Shown: positions 51,538-61,804, counted from the stretch's first letter. The stretch: DNA of 64,000 nt from Streptomyces sp. NBC_01717 (GCF_036248255.1 NZ_CP109178.1:1612001-1676000), one strand, 5' to 3'. Notes: a model not told the origin generated them from the sequence alone. Program-made: numbers and translations.

Positions 51538-54500
51538 ACCTCTGCGTAGGCGGCGTCGCGCACGTCGGGGACCGGGTGCTGGCGCAGCAGCCTCAGCTGG
51601 GTGCGCCAGGGCCCGGTCCACGCGGTGCGGGCGCCGCCTGTCGCGGTGAGCGCGGCGGCGAACAGCCCTTCCGCGGTGTCTCCGGTGGCGCCGAGCCGGG
51701 CGGCGACGGTGAGCAGGGTGTCGGTGTCTCCGATGCCGTTCCGGTGTGCGTACGTGATCCGGGTGGCGAGCGTCTGCGCGGTTCGGGAAGCGAGCACGGG
51801 CCGCCCCTCGTGCAGGCGGGCGAGCCGGACCAGCGCCGAGTGCAGCGGGTCGGGACCGGCGTCCAGGTCCAGCGCGTGGGCGAGGAGTACGGCAGCCTGC
51901 GGTACGAAACCCCGGTGTGCCGCGAGGATGTCGGCGGCGGCGGTACGTTCCGCCCGGAACGTTTCGGGGTGCGTCACGGCCCGTGCGGTCAACAGGTTCA
52001 CGAGGTGATCGATCCGCTGCCGGGCGGGCCGGTCCCGTTCGGATCCCGCCTCGTCGGCGGTGTCGGTGGTGGCCAGTGTCCGTAGCGCCCGGTTCAGTTC
52101 ACCGGCCGCCTCCGGCGCCGCGGAGGCCGCGCCGGTCAGCGCGACGGCGGCGGACTGCCAGCCACGACGGCGGTCCAGGTCGGTGAGGGCGTCGACGAGC
52201 ACCACGCATGCCCCGGGCGCCCACGGCACCCAGCGGGCCAGCGCCTGGTGAGCGAGCGCGGCCAGGTCCTCGTCGTCGGTGGCGCACACCTGCTGCACCA
52301 AGCGCGCGTAACGCGGCCGGTAGGCCTCGGGCAGCTCGGCCGGACCCACCCGCAGTACGGCGGTCCGCAGTGCCCGGCCGTCGGTCGCCGCGTCCGCCAT
52401 CACCTCCCACATCCGCTCGTCACCGAGCAGTTCCGTACCGAAGGCCACGCACGCCGCACGGACATCCGGGTGCTGGCCGGGCAGTGCGTACGCCTCGGCG
52501 AGCACGCTCGCCGCCTCGCAGGCCGGCAGCCGGGCCGCGGCGAGCCGCACGGCCTCCTTGCGGCTGGTGATCTTGCCGGTGCCGGGCGCCACCCGGTCCC
52601 GCAGCAGGGGACCGAGCCGTGACGGTCGGACGTGGCGCGAGACGCGGCTCGCCGCGTACACCGCGACCCGGGCCCGGTCGCCCCCGGTGTGTACGAGCAG
52701 TTCGGGCAACACGCCGGCGGGCCGGTCGGTCCGGGCGAGCGCGGCGAGTGCCGCCTCGGCGAGGACCACGTCGGACGAACCGGTCCAGCGGCTCAGCGCC
52801 TGCGCCCCCACCCCCGGAACCGCGGCCAGCTGTCCGATCGCCGTCGCCCGTGCGTGCAGCGGCAGCTTCTCGTCCTGCGCCGACTGCTCCAGCGCACGGG
52901 CGGCGGCCCGCATCTGACGTGGCACCCAGCGGCGCACCTCGCGCCCGACCGGCACGGTCCACGGCGTGCCGTGGGTGAGGAACCGTCCGTACGGCGGGGT
53001 GTCGCCGAGGAATCGGTCGAGCAGATCGGTGCGCCGCCGGACGAGGACCGAGAGCACGGCGGGGAGCACGGCGGCCGACGGCTCGCGGGCGAGGATCCGT
53101 TCGACACGGACGTCCCGGTCGGCGCGCGGCTGCAGCCAGAGGTCGACGGCGGCCCGGGAGGTGGAACCGGTCCCGAAGCGCACGGCCTGCCACAGCAGTT
53201 CCTGCAGGTCCTCCATGGCGGCCGCGCGACGGCCCACCGCCCGGGTGAGAGAGAGGACGAGCCCGTAGTCGGACTTCTCGGCGCCCGCCTCCAGCCAGGG
53301 CCGCAGCGCCTCGAAGACCGTGTGCTCCTGGCCGCGCCGCAGGGTTTGATCGAGCCGGCCGAGGTCGGCGCCGCCGGTGTTCCCGGAGAGCCTGGTCAGC
53401 GTGCGCAACGCCCAACTGACCAGGGCGCGCTGCCCGGTGGCCGTGTGGGTGCGCAGCACGGCGACAGCGAGGGAGCTCAGCGTTTCGCGGGTGTACGGGG
53501 AGGAGTCGCGGACCTCGACGGCGTCGGCGACCAACCGGTCCAGCTGCGGTTCCACGTCGTCGGTGAGGAGTGCGGGCGGGACGGCGAGGAGCGCGTGCAG
53601 CGCGGCGGACCGGACGGGGTCCTGTTCGTTGCGCAGCCTCGCCATGTCGTCCAGGACGACGGCGACGGCGGCCGGGTCGCCGGAGCGTCCGGCGTTGCGT
53701 ATCAGCAGCGGCCAGACTTCGGCCCGGTCGTCCGCGGCAGACCGCCGGGTGGCGGCGAGCAGCTTCGCCCGCACCTCACCGACGGGCAGATACGACTCCG
53801 CGAGCAGCACGGCGGACCACGGGGCGCCGCGGTCCCGGGCCCGGTCCGCCATCCGCCGCGCCTGTTCCACGACGGAGGTACGGGGCAGCACATCGAGCAG
53901 CGTGGCGTCGACGGTGACGCGTGAGCCGGCGCCCTGCCCGTCGGCGACCGCGGTGTGGAAGGCCCCACGGCGGCCCGGTGGCAGCGCCCGGATCAGCCGG
54001 TTCTGCTCGGAGAACCCGGCCATGGCACGGCCCAGCTCGACAAGGAGTTCCTCCGGCACCGTGTCGGCCAGGCGGCGGAGCACGGTGCGGGTGAGTGCGC
54101 CACTGCGGCGGATCGCGAAGCCGTGGTGGCCGAGCAGCAGCCGAACGCAGCGTGCGGGGGCGGCGGCGACCAGGATGCCGAGCCGGCGGCGCAGGGGTTC
54201 GGGCAGTTGTGACGGACCGTACCGTTCGATCAGGTCGAGGACCCGCTCCGGACGGTGCGTGACGGCCGCGGCGATCCCTCGGTCGTGTCCGTACCACAGC
54301 CACCATCCGTCACGCGATGTCTCCGGCTTGGCGGCCAGTTCGCGTTCCGCGGCGTCGAGGAGCGGGCCGGGGTGGCGGCGGCCCAACGCGGACCAGCAGG
54401 ACACCGCGTGGAAGAGCTCCGGCAGCAGTCGGGTCACGGTCCCTGCGGAGCAGCCCGGCAGCAGACGGGCCGCCTCGGCGTCGCCCCAGGTCGCGCGCAG

Positions 54501-54884
54501 CCCGTCGATCAGCCGGTCGGCCAGAGCGGTGCGATGCCCGTCCACGACGGCGCGGAGCAGTCTGCGGCGCACGGCTTCGGGGGCATCGTCGAGGGCCGCT
54601 TCGTACGCCGTGTCCGGTACGCCGAGGCTGTGCGCGACCCGCAGGGCGTGGCCTTGCACGAAGGTGTCCTCGTCGGCGAGGTGCGCGGCGATCCATTCGC
54701 TGTCCCGGCCGACGGCCGCGGCGATGACGGCGAGGCCCCGCTCGTACGGTCCACGCCGCTCCAGCTCCGCCAGGACCGGGCGCAGCTCGCCGTCGGCGGC
54801 CAGTCCGCGTGCCCGCGCGGCAAGTTCACGCATGCGCTGCGGATACGGGAGCGGGTCGAGTGCGTCCAGGAGAGCTTTCACCAT
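51522..54884 (-). CDS. Large helical-repeat (HEAT-like) protein of unknown function
   Basis: A 1120-residue cytosolic protein of repeating amphipathic helix pairs rich in Ala, Leu and Arg (for example RVAHSLGVPDTAYEAALDDA and AVLPAVLSVLVRRRTDLLDR), the look of HEAT/ARM scaffolds. No catalytic, metal-binding, signal or membrane motif was seen. ATG 54884 starts MVKALLDALDPLPYPQRM; the frame extends 46 codons upstream but with poor composition. A GTG follows the ATG directly. It is a single-gene unit ending in a strong terminator. Scaffolds of this size usually bind nucleic acid or large proteins. No function can be assigned. Confidence 0.82.
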   Translation of the reverse strand: MVKALLDALDPLPYPQRMRELAARARGLAADGELRPVLAELERRGPYERGLAVIAAAVGRDSEWIAAHLADEDTFVQGHALRVAHSLGVPDTAYEAALDDAPEAVRRRLLRAVVDGHRTALADRLIDGLRATWGDAEAARLLPGCSAGTVTRLLPELFHAVSCWSALGRRHPGPLLDAAERELAAKPETSRDGWWLWYGHDRGIAAAVTHRPERVLDLIERYGPSQLPEPLRRRLGILVAAAPARCVRLLLGHHGFAIRRSGALTRTVLRRLADTVPEELLVELGRAMAGFSEQNRLIRALPPGRRGAFHTAVADGQGAGSRVTVDATLLDVLPRTSVVEQARRMADRARDRGAPWSAVLLAESYLPVGEVRAKLLAATRRSAADDRAEVWPLLIRNAGRSGDPAAVAVVLDDMARLRNEQDPVRSAALHALLAVPPALLTDDVEPQLDRLVADAVEVRDSSPYTRETLSSLAVAVLRTHTATGQRALVSWALRTLTRLSGNTGGADLGRLDQTLRRGQEHTVFEALRPWLEAGAEKSDYGLVLSLTRAVGRRAAAMEDLQELLWQAVRFGTGSTSRAAVDLWLQPRADRDVRVERILAREPSAAVLPAVLSVLVRRRTDLLDRFLGDTPPYGRFLTHGTPWTVPVGREVRRWVPRQMRAAARALEQSAQDEKLPLHARATAIGQLAAVPGVGAQALSRWTGSSDVVLAEAALAALARTDRPAGVLPELLVHTGGDRARVAVYAASRVSRHVRPSRLGPLLRDRVAPGTGKITSRKEAVRLAAARLPACEAASVLAEAYALPGQHPDVRAACVAFGTELLGDERMWEVMADAATDGRALRTAVLRVGPAELPEAYRPRYARLVQQVCATDDEDLAALAHQALARWVPWAPGACVVLVDALTDLDRRRGWQSAAVALTGAASAAPEAAGELNRALRTLATTDTADEAGSERDRPARQRIDHLVNLLTARAVTHPETFRAERTAAADILAAHRGFVPQAAVLLAHALDLDAGPDPLHSALVRLARLHEGRPVLASRTAQTLATRITYAHRNGIGDTDTLLTVAARLGATGDTAEGLFAAALTATGGARTAWTGPWRTQLRLLRQHPVPDVRDAAYAEVTAHE

Positions 54885-55042
54885 GGGGCGATTGTGCCTT
54901 CCGGGATCGAAGTGCCACGAGCGGCCCGGTGAACGCTGCGGACGACAGCGACATCGGCATGCACGGCGAGGACGAACCGGCGTATCCGCCCCGGCGAGGC
55001 GGCGCGCCCGCCTCTGCGCCACGTCCGGGCATTGGGGAGATC

Positions 55043-56662
55043 CTAACCAGCTGACACTCGTGCGTCCTCACGAATTATTTCGGCCGCCCGCTCGGCGATG
55101 GCCACCGTGGGCGCGTGGGTGTGGCCACGGGTGATGCGAGGCATCACCGAGGCGTCGACCACCCGCAGCCCCGTCACGCCGCGCACCCGCAGCCGGGGGT
55201 CGGTCACCGACTCCGGGTCCTCGCCCATCCTGCAGGTGCCGACCGGATGGTAGAGCGTCTCGGCTCCGGTACGGATCGCCTCGGCGAGGCGCGCGTCGTC
55301 GACCGGACCGGGGTACGGCCCCATCGGACCCGAGGTGTGCGCGGCCAGGGGCGCGGCGGCGAACAGGGACTCGGCGCGGCGGACTCCGGCGATCATGCGC
55401 TGCAGGTCCGACTCGGCGGTCAGGTAGCCGGGGTCGATGCGGACACCCGGGGCGCCGTCGGCGTTCTCGCCGGTGTCCGGGTCCAGGGTGATGCGGCCGG
55501 CGCTCTCGGGCTGGAGCAGGACCACGCCGATGGTGATGCCGTGTTCGGTCGGTGGGGTCAGACCGTGGTTGATGAACGGAGCCGGGGCAAATATCAGTTC
55601 CAGGTCGGGGGCGGCGAGTTCCGGGGTGGAGCGGATGAACGCCACCGCCTCGGCGAGGTTCGAGGTGAGCGGCCCACGACGCGCCAGCAGGAAGCGGCCG
55701 ACATTGGCGAGACTGTCGGCTCCGGTCATGCTCACCGGTTGCGGGCAGTGCACGGTCACGGCGAAGGACAGATGGTCCTGGAGGTGGCGGCCCACGTCCG
55801 GGGATGCCGCCCGCACCTCGATGCCGGACTCGCGCAGCTGGTCCGGGTCGCCGATGCCGGAGCGAAGCAGCAGCTGCGGTGATCCGATGGCTCCGGCACT
55901 GAGGATGACCTCGCGGCGTGCGGTGAGCGTGGCCGCGCCGTGGCCGCGTTCGGTGACGACGCCGGTGACGCGGGCGGGGTCGTCCGAGTCGAAGGCCAGG
56001 CTGCGGATGCGGGTTCCGGTGAGGATGTCGAGGTTGGCGCGGCGGCCGGCCGGCTTGAGGTAGCCGTCGGCGGCACTCCAGCGGCGGCCCCGGTGGACGC
56101 TGACCGGGGTGAGGGCACTGCCACTGTGGTCGGGGGCGTTCAGCTCGGGCAGGAACGGCAGACCTTCCAGCGAGCAGGCGTCGAGGAAGGCGGCCGTCAG
56201 CCGGCTGGGGTCGCGGGGCGGCGAGATGAAGAGGGGGCCCTCGGTGCCGTACACCGTGCCGTCGCCGGTCGGGCCGGTCCACCGCTCCGCCCGGCGGAAG
56301 TACCGTACGAGCGCGTCGTGGGACCAGTCCGAACCGGCGGACCCGGCCCAGGCGTCGTAGTCGTCGCGGTGCCCACGCACCCACATCATGGCGTTGATCG
56401 ACGAGCATCCGCCGAGGGTGTGGCCCCGGGGCCAGTACAGCTCCCGGCCGCCGAGGGCCGGTTGCTTCACCGTACTGAAGTCCCAGTCGTACGCGGTCTT
56501 GAAGAGCTTCGGGAAGGCGGCCGGAATCCGGATCTCCGACTTTCGGTCGCGCCCGCCCGACTCGACGAGCGCGACCCGGACGGTGGGGTCCTCGGAGAGT
56601 CGCGCGGCCAGCACGCAGCCGGCCGATCCCGCCCCGACGACGATGTAGTCGTACTCGCTCAA
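55043..56662 (-). CDS. GMC-family FAD oxidoreductase (choline/alcohol dehydrogenase-like)
   Basis: A 539-residue glucose-methanol-choline oxidoreductase. The FAD motif is [20 protein letters not shown] at residues 6-25; the PROSITE-type segments are [20 protein letters not shown] and [15 protein letters not shown]. The catalytic His is in [17 protein letters not shown] and the second His in [19 protein letters not shown]. Related enzymes oxidise choline, alcohols or polyethylene glycol. No betaine-aldehyde dehydrogenase is adjacent, so choline is not supported specifically. Confidence 0.92.
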   Translation of the reverse strand: MSEYDYIVVGAGSAGCVLAARLSEDPTVRVALVESGGRDRKSEIRIPAAFPKLFKTAYDWDFSTVKQPALGGRELYWPRGHTLGGCSSINAMMWVRGHRDDYDAWAGSAGSDWSHDALVRYFRRAERWTGPTGDGTVYGTEGPLFISPPRDPSRLTAAFLDACSLEGLPFLPELNAPDHSGSALTPVSVHRGRRWSAADGYLKPAGRRANLDILTGTRIRSLAFDSDDPARVTGVVTERGHGAATLTARREVILSAGAIGSPQLLLRSGIGDPDQLRESGIEVRAASPDVGRHLQDHLSFAVTVHCPQPVSMTGADSLANVGRFLLARRGPLTSNLAEAVAFIRSTPELAAPDLELIFAPAPFINHGLTPPTEHGITIGVVLLQPESAGRITLDPDTGENADGAPGVRIDPGYLTAESDLQRMIAGVRRAESLFAAAPLAAHTSGPMGPYPGPVDDARLAEAIRTGAETLYHPVGTCRMGEDPESVTDPRLRVRGVTGLRVVDASVMPRITRGHTHAPTVAIAERAAEIIREDARVSAG

Positions 56663-56729
56663 CTCGGCTCCCCCTGGACTGTGGACTCAGGATCGCGCAG
56701 GGCCGAATTGTGGCATGTACAGGGGAAGT

Positions 56730-56984
56730 TCAGGCCTGCTTGCGCTCAAGTCTGCGCAGTCGTTCCCGCTCCTTCTCCGAGAGGCCGCCCCAGACGCCGA
56801 ACCGCTCGTCGTTGTCGAGGGCGTACTCCAGGCAGGCCTCCCGGCCTTCGCACGCGTTGCACAACTGCTTGGCCTCACGTGTGGAGCTGCCGGGGGCAGG
56901 GAAGAAGAATTCGGGTCCCGCTTGCGCGCACAGCGCTGTCTCCTGCCAGGCGAGTGCGGAGTCGGTCACGGTGTTGATCAGCAT
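56730..56984 (-). CDS. WhiB-like (Wbl) iron-sulfur transcription factor
   Basis: An 84-residue actinobacteria-specific regulator. Four Cys bind a [4Fe-4S] cluster: one in ETALCAQAG and three in QLCNACEGREACLEYAL (CxxC then C). The conserved turn is FGVWGGLSEKERERL, followed by a basic C-terminus (RLRRLERKQA) for DNA contact. Wbl proteins control development, redox response or antibiotic resistance by binding the principal sigma factor. ATG 56984 gives the usual length; a GTG three codons upstream is possible. The subgroup is not assigned here. Confidence 0.92.
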   Translation of the reverse strand: MLINTVTDSALAWQETALCAQAGPEFFFPAPGSSTREAKQLCNACEGREACLEYALDNDERFGVWGGLSEKERERLRRLERKQA

Positions 56985-57057
56985 GGTGGACACAGTGCCC
57001 GGTCGCGATAAACGACTGATCAACGACGCATCAATGCGGGGCTCGCACGGCCTCCGG

Positions 57058-57858
57058 TCAGCTCCCCGGCGCCTCGGCGCTCCTGATCACCGCGAAGTGC
57101 GCACCGTACGGATCGGCGACATTGGCGAGCTTGCCCACGCCGTGCATGTCCATGGGTTCCAGTGTCAGCTTGCCGCCCAGCCGCTCGACGTCCGCGACCG
57201 CGGCGTCGCAGTCCTCGACTTCGAAGTACGGCAGCCAGTGCGGTCCCAGAACGGCCAGGGTCGGAACGGTGTTGACGGGTACGAGCCCGCCGAAGCCGGC
57301 CTCTTCGCCACCGCCCGCGGTGCGGATCACAGTGTAGGACCCGCCGCCGCCGGGGAACGGCGTCTGGGCGGTGTCCCACCCGAAGACAGTGCGGTAGAAC
57401 GCGGCGGCCGCGGGCACGTCCGGGGTGTAAAGCTCGGCCCAGCAGAGCGTGCGCGCAACGCCCACCGCGCCCAGGCCCGGTACCTTCTTCGGCTGCCAGG
57501 TCCCGAAGTACGCCCCACCCCGGTCGGTGAAGCCGCCCATCCGGCCGAAGTCGAGGATGTCCATCGGCGGGAAGGGCACCACGCCGCGGGCCTGCTCGAC
57601 CGACTTCGCGGTGGCATCGACGTCGGGCGTCTGGAAGTAGACCGACCAGGACGACTTCGCCTGCTCCGGCGGGACGGTCATCGCTCCCGCAACCGATTTC
57701 CCGTCCAGCATGAACATCCCGTATCCGCCGGTCTCGGGACCGCCGGGCACGAATTCCCAGCCGAAGAGGCCTCGGTAGAAGGCGGTGGCCCCATCGAGGT
57801 CGGGCGAGCCGAGATCGAGCCAGTTGGGGGATCCGGTGACAAAATCGGTGGTGAGCAT
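57058..57858 (-). CDS. Two-domain VOC (glyoxalase/bleomycin-resistance fold) protein
   Basis: A 266-residue protein with two tandem vicinal-oxygen-chelate modules. Module 1 starts NWLDLGSPDLDGATAFYRGL and module 2 CWAELYTPDVPAAAAFYRTV; each ends in an FGR/YGAHF-type strand (MGGFTDRGGAYFG and VADPYGAHFAVI). Metal ligands are incomplete, as in many CFP-30B-type proteins, so it may bind rather than convert ligands. ATG 57858 has AAGGAG seven bases upstream. It follows an apparently frameshifted gene after 12 bases. Confidence 0.88.
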   Translation of the reverse strand: MLTTDFVTGSPNWLDLGSPDLDGATAFYRGLFGWEFVPGGPETGGYGMFMLDGKSVAGAMTVPPEQAKSSWSVYFQTPDVDATAKSVEQARGVVPFPPMDILDFGRMGGFTDRGGAYFGTWQPKKVPGLGAVGVARTLCWAELYTPDVPAAAAFYRTVFGWDTAQTPFPGGGGSYTVIRTAGGGEEAGFGGLVPVNTVPTLAVLGPHWLPYFEVEDCDAAVADVERLGGKLTLEPMDMHGVGKLANVADPYGAHFAVIRSAEAPGS

Positions 57859-57870
57859 CGCGCGGCTCCT

Positions 57871-58309
57871 TCAGCGAGTCCCGTACCAGTACTGCAGCGG
57901 TATCTCCTGACCTTCCGAGTCTTGCACCGGGCACTGACAACCGCGGTCCACGCAACGCCGGAATCCATTGCGCCGGGGCACGGCCTTCATGGTTGCTCGG
58001 CACATGGCGACCAGAAGGGCCCATGCCTCGTAGGCGCCCTTGCTCCGCCCCTCGGCCCACGCGCCACCGGCCCCTGCTCTCTTCGGCAGCCGCGTCCAGG
58101 CAGTCGAGGAGGGAGCGCAGTTCGCGCCGGCTGCCATCGCTCAGGATCTGCAGCGCGAGCCCCTCGTCGTCCCGGGTGGCCTCGCGCAGCGCGGCGGCGG
58201 ACCGGTACGCGGCCGGGTCGGTGAACCGCAGCCGCACGTGCCCTGCCGGTCCACCGCCCAGCCCCGCCCGGCCGTCCCTGTCATCGGCCCGTGGCACGAT
58301 ATGTCTCAC
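57871..58309 (-). pseudogene. Hypothetical gene with an apparent frameshift
   Basis: Two overlapping minus-strand frames each look coding in only one half. The first, from GTG 58309, reads RLRFTDPAAYRSAAALREAT and LRSLLDCLDAAAEES, with G/C-rich third positions, then loses that bias. The second takes over near 58060 with SKGAYEAWALLVAMCRATMK and ends CVDRGCQCPVQDSEG...YWYGTR at 57871. Together they suggest one protein of about 140 residues broken by an indel around 58045-58085. A sequencing error is equally possible. The C-terminal Cys pattern is unfamiliar. It would be co-transcribed with the VOC gene. Confidence 0.5.
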
Positions 58310-58363
58310 TCGGGCAGGTGCCGGGCGAGGCGGCAGCGGGGCTGCGCGGACAGAGGAACGTAC

Positions 58364-60556
58364 ATGACAGAGGCCGGGGAGACCGATACCGGGGCTCCGA
58401 GGGGGAAGGCCGCCCGGGAGTTGCTCGCGCACGCCGAGCAGCTGCTCGGCGTGGCGCGTGCGGTGCTGTCCGATCACACCCGCGCCGTCGAGGCCATACA
58501 CGCCGAACTCACCCCGATCCTCGACTCCCTGATCCGCCGCGAGCTGGCCGCCATCCCGGTCTCCCGGCTCAAGGACGTCACCGAGGGCCGGTTGCGCATC
58601 GGCGCGGTCGAGCAGGCCGGTTACACCACCGTCGGCCAGGTCCACGAGGCCAACCGGTACGAGCTCCGTCAGATCCCCGGCGTCGGTGCGCAGACCGCCG
58701 ACCAGGCACTCGCCGCCGCCGGGCAGATCGCCCACGCGGTCCGGGACACGGTCGCCGTCCGGATCGACGTGGAAGCGCCGGACGAGTCCACCACCGCCCT
58801 GATCACGGCCCTGCACCGGCTGGTCGAGGCCGGACCGGACGTCCGGCGGGCGGTGGACGCGGCCCGACGACTCGTCGGCCGGCTGGAGCCGCTGCTCGCG
58901 GAGGCCGGGCCGGCTCGCGGGCGGCTGCGCATGCTGTTCTCCGGCCGGCAGGCCCGCGCGACGGCGCTCGCCGCCGTCGCGTCCGTACGGACCGTCGTCG
59001 CGGAAGCGGCGGAGCGCGGACTACCGCTGCTGTTCGGGCAGGTGTCGGTCGATCTGCTGCGGGCCCCGGAGTCGGAAGTCGCGGCCTGGGTCGACTTCGA
59101 GCTGCGGTCCGCCGAGTACTACAGCCTGCTCGCCGAGGTGTCGGGCACCGGCCCCGACCGACACGCCGCCGAGGGGTTCCTCCCCTCCAGGATCGCGGAC
59201 CGGGTGCGCGGGGTGCGGCTCGACGACGCGCACCTGCGGGTCTCGCTGCGCGGCTACCAGTCGTTCGGCGCCCGTTTCGCGCTCGCACAGAAGCGGGTGA
59301 TCCTCGGCGACGAGATGGGGCTCGGCAAGACCGTGCAGGCCATCGCCGCGCTCGCGCATCTCTCGGCGCGGGGCGAGACGCACTTCCTGGTGGTGTGCCC
59401 GGCGAGCGTGCTGATCAACTGGGCCCGGGAGGTCCGGGCCCGCTCCACGCTGCGGGTCCTGCCGGTGCACGGCCCCGAGCGGCAGGAGGCGTTCGCCGAG
59501 TGGCACGAGCGGGGCGGAGTCGCCCTCACCACGTTCGACGCTCTGCACACCCTGCCGGCCGCCCGGGACGGCGGAAAGCGGCCCGGCATGCTGGTCGTCG
59601 ACGAGGCCCACTACATCAAGAACCCGGCCACCCGCCGCTCGCGCGCGGTGTCCGGCTGGGCAGGACACACCGATCGGGTGCTCTTCCTGACCGGTACGCC
59701 TATGGAGAACCGTGTGGAGGAGTTCCGCAGCCTGGTCCGCCATCTCCAGCCCGAACTGGCCCCGTCCATCAGCACCACCCATGGTGTCGCGGGTTCGCAC
59801 GCCTTTCGCAAAGCCGTCGCGCCCGCCTATCTGCGCCGCAACCAGGAGGACGTGCTGACCGAACTCCCGGCGCTGGTGCAGGTCGACGAGTGGGAGGAGT
59901 TCAGCGAGGTCGATCTCGCCGTCTACCGCGAGGCGGTCGCCGCCGGGCAGTTCATGCGGATGCGCCGGGCGGCGTACGCGCGCCCCGAGACCTCGGCGAA
60001 GCTGAACCGGCTGCGTGAGCTGGTCACGGAGGCCGCCGGCAACGGACTCAAGGTCGTCGTGTTCTCGTACTTCCGCGAGGTGCTCGCCACGGTCCAACAG
60101 GCCCTGGGCGAGGGCATGTTCGGACCTGTCTCCGGAAACGTCCCGGCCGCCCGCCGGCAGGAGCTGATCGACGAGTTCAGTGCGGTGGACGGCCATGCGG
60201 TCCTGCTGAGCCAGATCCAGGCAGGGGGCGTCGGACTGAACATGCAGGCCGCGTCGGTGGTCATCCTCTGCGAGCCGCAGATCAAGCCGACGATGGAGCA
60301 CCAGGCCGTGGCCCGTGCGCACCGGATGGGGCAGATACGCACGGTCCAGGTGCACCGGCTGCTCGCGACGGACAGTGTCGACCAGCGGATGCTGGACATC
60401 CTGGCCCGCAAGAAGCGGCTGTTCGACGCGTACGCACGGCGCAGCGATGTCGCCGAGACGACACCGGACGCCGTGGACGTGTCGGAGAGAAGCCTGGCCC
60501 GGCGCATCGTCGAGGAGGAACAGCTGCGCCTCGCGACGGGCATGACCCGAGGCTGA
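58364..60556 (+). CDS. SNF2-family DNA helicase/translocase
   Basis: A 730-residue superfamily 2 ATPase. An N-terminal region carries a helix-hairpin-helix (RYELRQIPGVGAQTADQAL near residue 105), a DNA-binding element. The helicase core has motif I ILGDEMGLGKTVQAIAALAH, motif II VVDEAHYIKNP, motif III LFLTGTPMENR, motif V LLSQIQAGGVGLNMQAA and motif VI QAVARAHRMGQIRTVQVHRL. Such bacterial SNF2 proteins remodel DNA-protein complexes. ATG 58364 has GAGGAA seven bases upstream; the open frame upstream overlaps the preceding gene. It ends four bases from the convergent laccase gene. Confidence 0.92.
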   Translation: MTEAGETDTGAPRGKAARELLAHAEQLLGVARAVLSDHTRAVEAIHAELTPILDSLIRRELAAIPVSRLKDVTEGRLRIGAVEQAGYTTVGQVHEANRYELRQIPGVGAQTADQALAAAGQIAHAVRDTVAVRIDVEAPDESTTALITALHRLVEAGPDVRRAVDAARRLVGRLEPLLAEAGPARGRLRMLFSGRQARATALAAVASVRTVVAEAAERGLPLLFGQVSVDLLRAPESEVAAWVDFELRSAEYYSLLAEVSGTGPDRHAAEGFLPSRIADRVRGVRLDDAHLRVSLRGYQSFGARFALAQKRVILGDEMGLGKTVQAIAALAHLSARGETHFLVVCPASVLINWAREVRARSTLRVLPVHGPERQEAFAEWHERGGVALTTFDALHTLPAARDGGKRPGMLVVDEAHYIKNPATRRSRAVSGWAGHTDRVLFLTGTPMENRVEEFRSLVRHLQPELAPSISTTHGVAGSHAFRKAVAPAYLRRNQEDVLTELPALVQVDEWEEFSEVDLAVYREAVAAGQFMRMRRAAYARPETSAKLNRLRELVTEAAGNGLKVVVFSYFREVLATVQQALGEGMFGPVSGNVPAARRQELIDEFSAVDGHAVLLSQIQAGGVGLNMQAASVVILCEPQIKPTMEHQAVARAHRMGQIRTVQVHRLLATDSVDQRMLDILARKKRLFDAYARRSDVAETTPDAVDVSERSLARRIVEEEQLRLATGMTRG

Positions 60557-60559
60557 CCC

Positions 60560-61567
60560 TCAGGACTTCTCGGCCTTCGGCGGGTCGGTCTTCATGTCGT
60601 GCATCTCATGCATGTCGTGCGGGTCGTAGCCCGGGACCGTGCCGTCCGCCTTGGCGATCAGCAGCAGCCCGGCCATGCCCATGTCGGAGTGGCTCTGCAC
60701 ATGGCAGTGGTACATCCAGGCGCCCGCGCCCACGTGTTCGCCCGCGATGACCTGGAAGCCGAAGGAGTCCGCCGGGCCGACGATCTTCGTATCGATGACC
60801 CGGCTGGGGTCGTCGGGGCCGGCGAGCAGGCCCGTGCGGTTGTCGGCCCAGCGGTGACCGTGGACATGGAACGTGTGGTAGTACTCGCCGTGCGTGATCA
60901 TGACGACTTCCAGCCGGTCACCCACGGTGGCCTCGAAGTTGGGGCTCTCGGTCGCCGGCTTGTTGTTGATCGTCATGTCGTTGAAGACGATGGTGATCGT
61001 CTTGTCCGGCAGGATGTCGCCCTTGCGCCGGACGATCACCGGACCGTACAGCCCCTTACGGATGCCGCCCGAGCCGTGGTCCGTCCCGACGACATGGTCG
61101 TGGTAGTGCCAGTAGCCCGCACTGCCCGGCTGCCAGGTGCCGTCCTTCCTGCGGCCCGGCGCATGGGTGCGCCAGGTGTACGTGCGCGTGCCACCCGGTT
61201 CGACGATGCTCTTGTTCATCCGGGTGCCGTCGCTCGCGATGTCGTAGTCGACGCCGTGCGCGTGGAGGCTGGCGGCCACATCCATGGTGTTCTCGAACTC
61301 GATGTGCAGGGTGTCGCCCTCGTTGATCTCGATGAGCGGACCCGGGACCGTTGCCTTGCCCTTCTCGAATCCGTAGCCCATCCGACCGTCCGCCAACTTC
61401 TCCGCGTACAGCTTGAGATGGCGGACCACGCCGCCCGCCGGAGCGGTTTTCGGCGGGGGCTCCGCCGAGCTGGCCTCGATCGTTCCGAGAGACAACGATG
61501 TCACTCCGGTCGCCGCCGCGACCCCGCTGCCCACCAGGAACCGGCGATTGAAGCTCCTTCGATCCAT
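60560..61567 (-). CDS. Two-domain small laccase (multicopper oxidase, SLAC type)
   Basis: A 335-residue secreted multicopper oxidase that oxidises phenols with O2. The N-terminus [20 protein letters not shown] is a Tat signal. The four copper motifs are [33 protein letters not shown] and [18 protein letters not shown]. The two-cupredoxin layout works only as a trimer, as in S. coelicolor SLAC. The Met/His-rich tail ([11 protein letters not shown]) may hold extra copper. ATG 61567 has GGGAG upstream. Laccases of this type aid lignin modification and spore or morphology traits. Confidence 0.94.
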   Translation of the reverse strand: MDRRSFNRRFLVGSGVAAATGVTSLSLGTIEASSAEPPPKTAPAGGVVRHLKLYAEKLADGRMGYGFEKGKATVPGPLIEINEGDTLHIEFENTMDVAASLHAHGVDYDIASDGTRMNKSIVEPGGTRTYTWRTHAPGRRKDGTWQPGSAGYWHYHDHVVGTDHGSGGIRKGLYGPVIVRRKGDILPDKTITIVFNDMTINNKPATESPNFEATVGDRLEVVMITHGEYYHTFHVHGHRWADNRTGLLAGPDDPSRVIDTKIVGPADSFGFQVIAGEHVGAGAWMYHCHVQSHSDMGMAGLLLIAKADGTVPGYDPHDMHEMHDMKTDPPKAEKS

Positions 61568-61751
61568 GTCGAACTCCCGACTGTCATAAGGGTATTTGCG
61601 GAGGTTTCCAGAGACCGGCGGGGCGCACGTGACCCCCGGGACGGGCCATACGGTAGCCCGGGGATCTTCGTTTATCCACACTAAGGACAAAGTTCGTGCC
61701 ATTGCCGCCATAGCTATTGGCGAGTCGCGAAAAGAGGTCTAGCTTCATCGG

Positions 61752-61783
61752 CTGTTGCAGTGACTCCATGCTGTTGCAGTGAC
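61752..61783. repeat. Tandem 13-bp direct repeat in a divergent promoter region
   Basis: CTGTTGCAGTGAC occurs exactly at 61752-61764 and 61771-61783, a 19-bp period, just upstream of the ThuA-protein gene. Two sites spaced about two helical turns apart suggest a regulator-binding pair. The 237-bp gap between the laccase and this gene is otherwise AT-richer promoter DNA without an ORF. Confidence 0.5.
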
Positions 61784-61804
61784 CAAAGAGGGGTGGGTGA
61801 CCAC

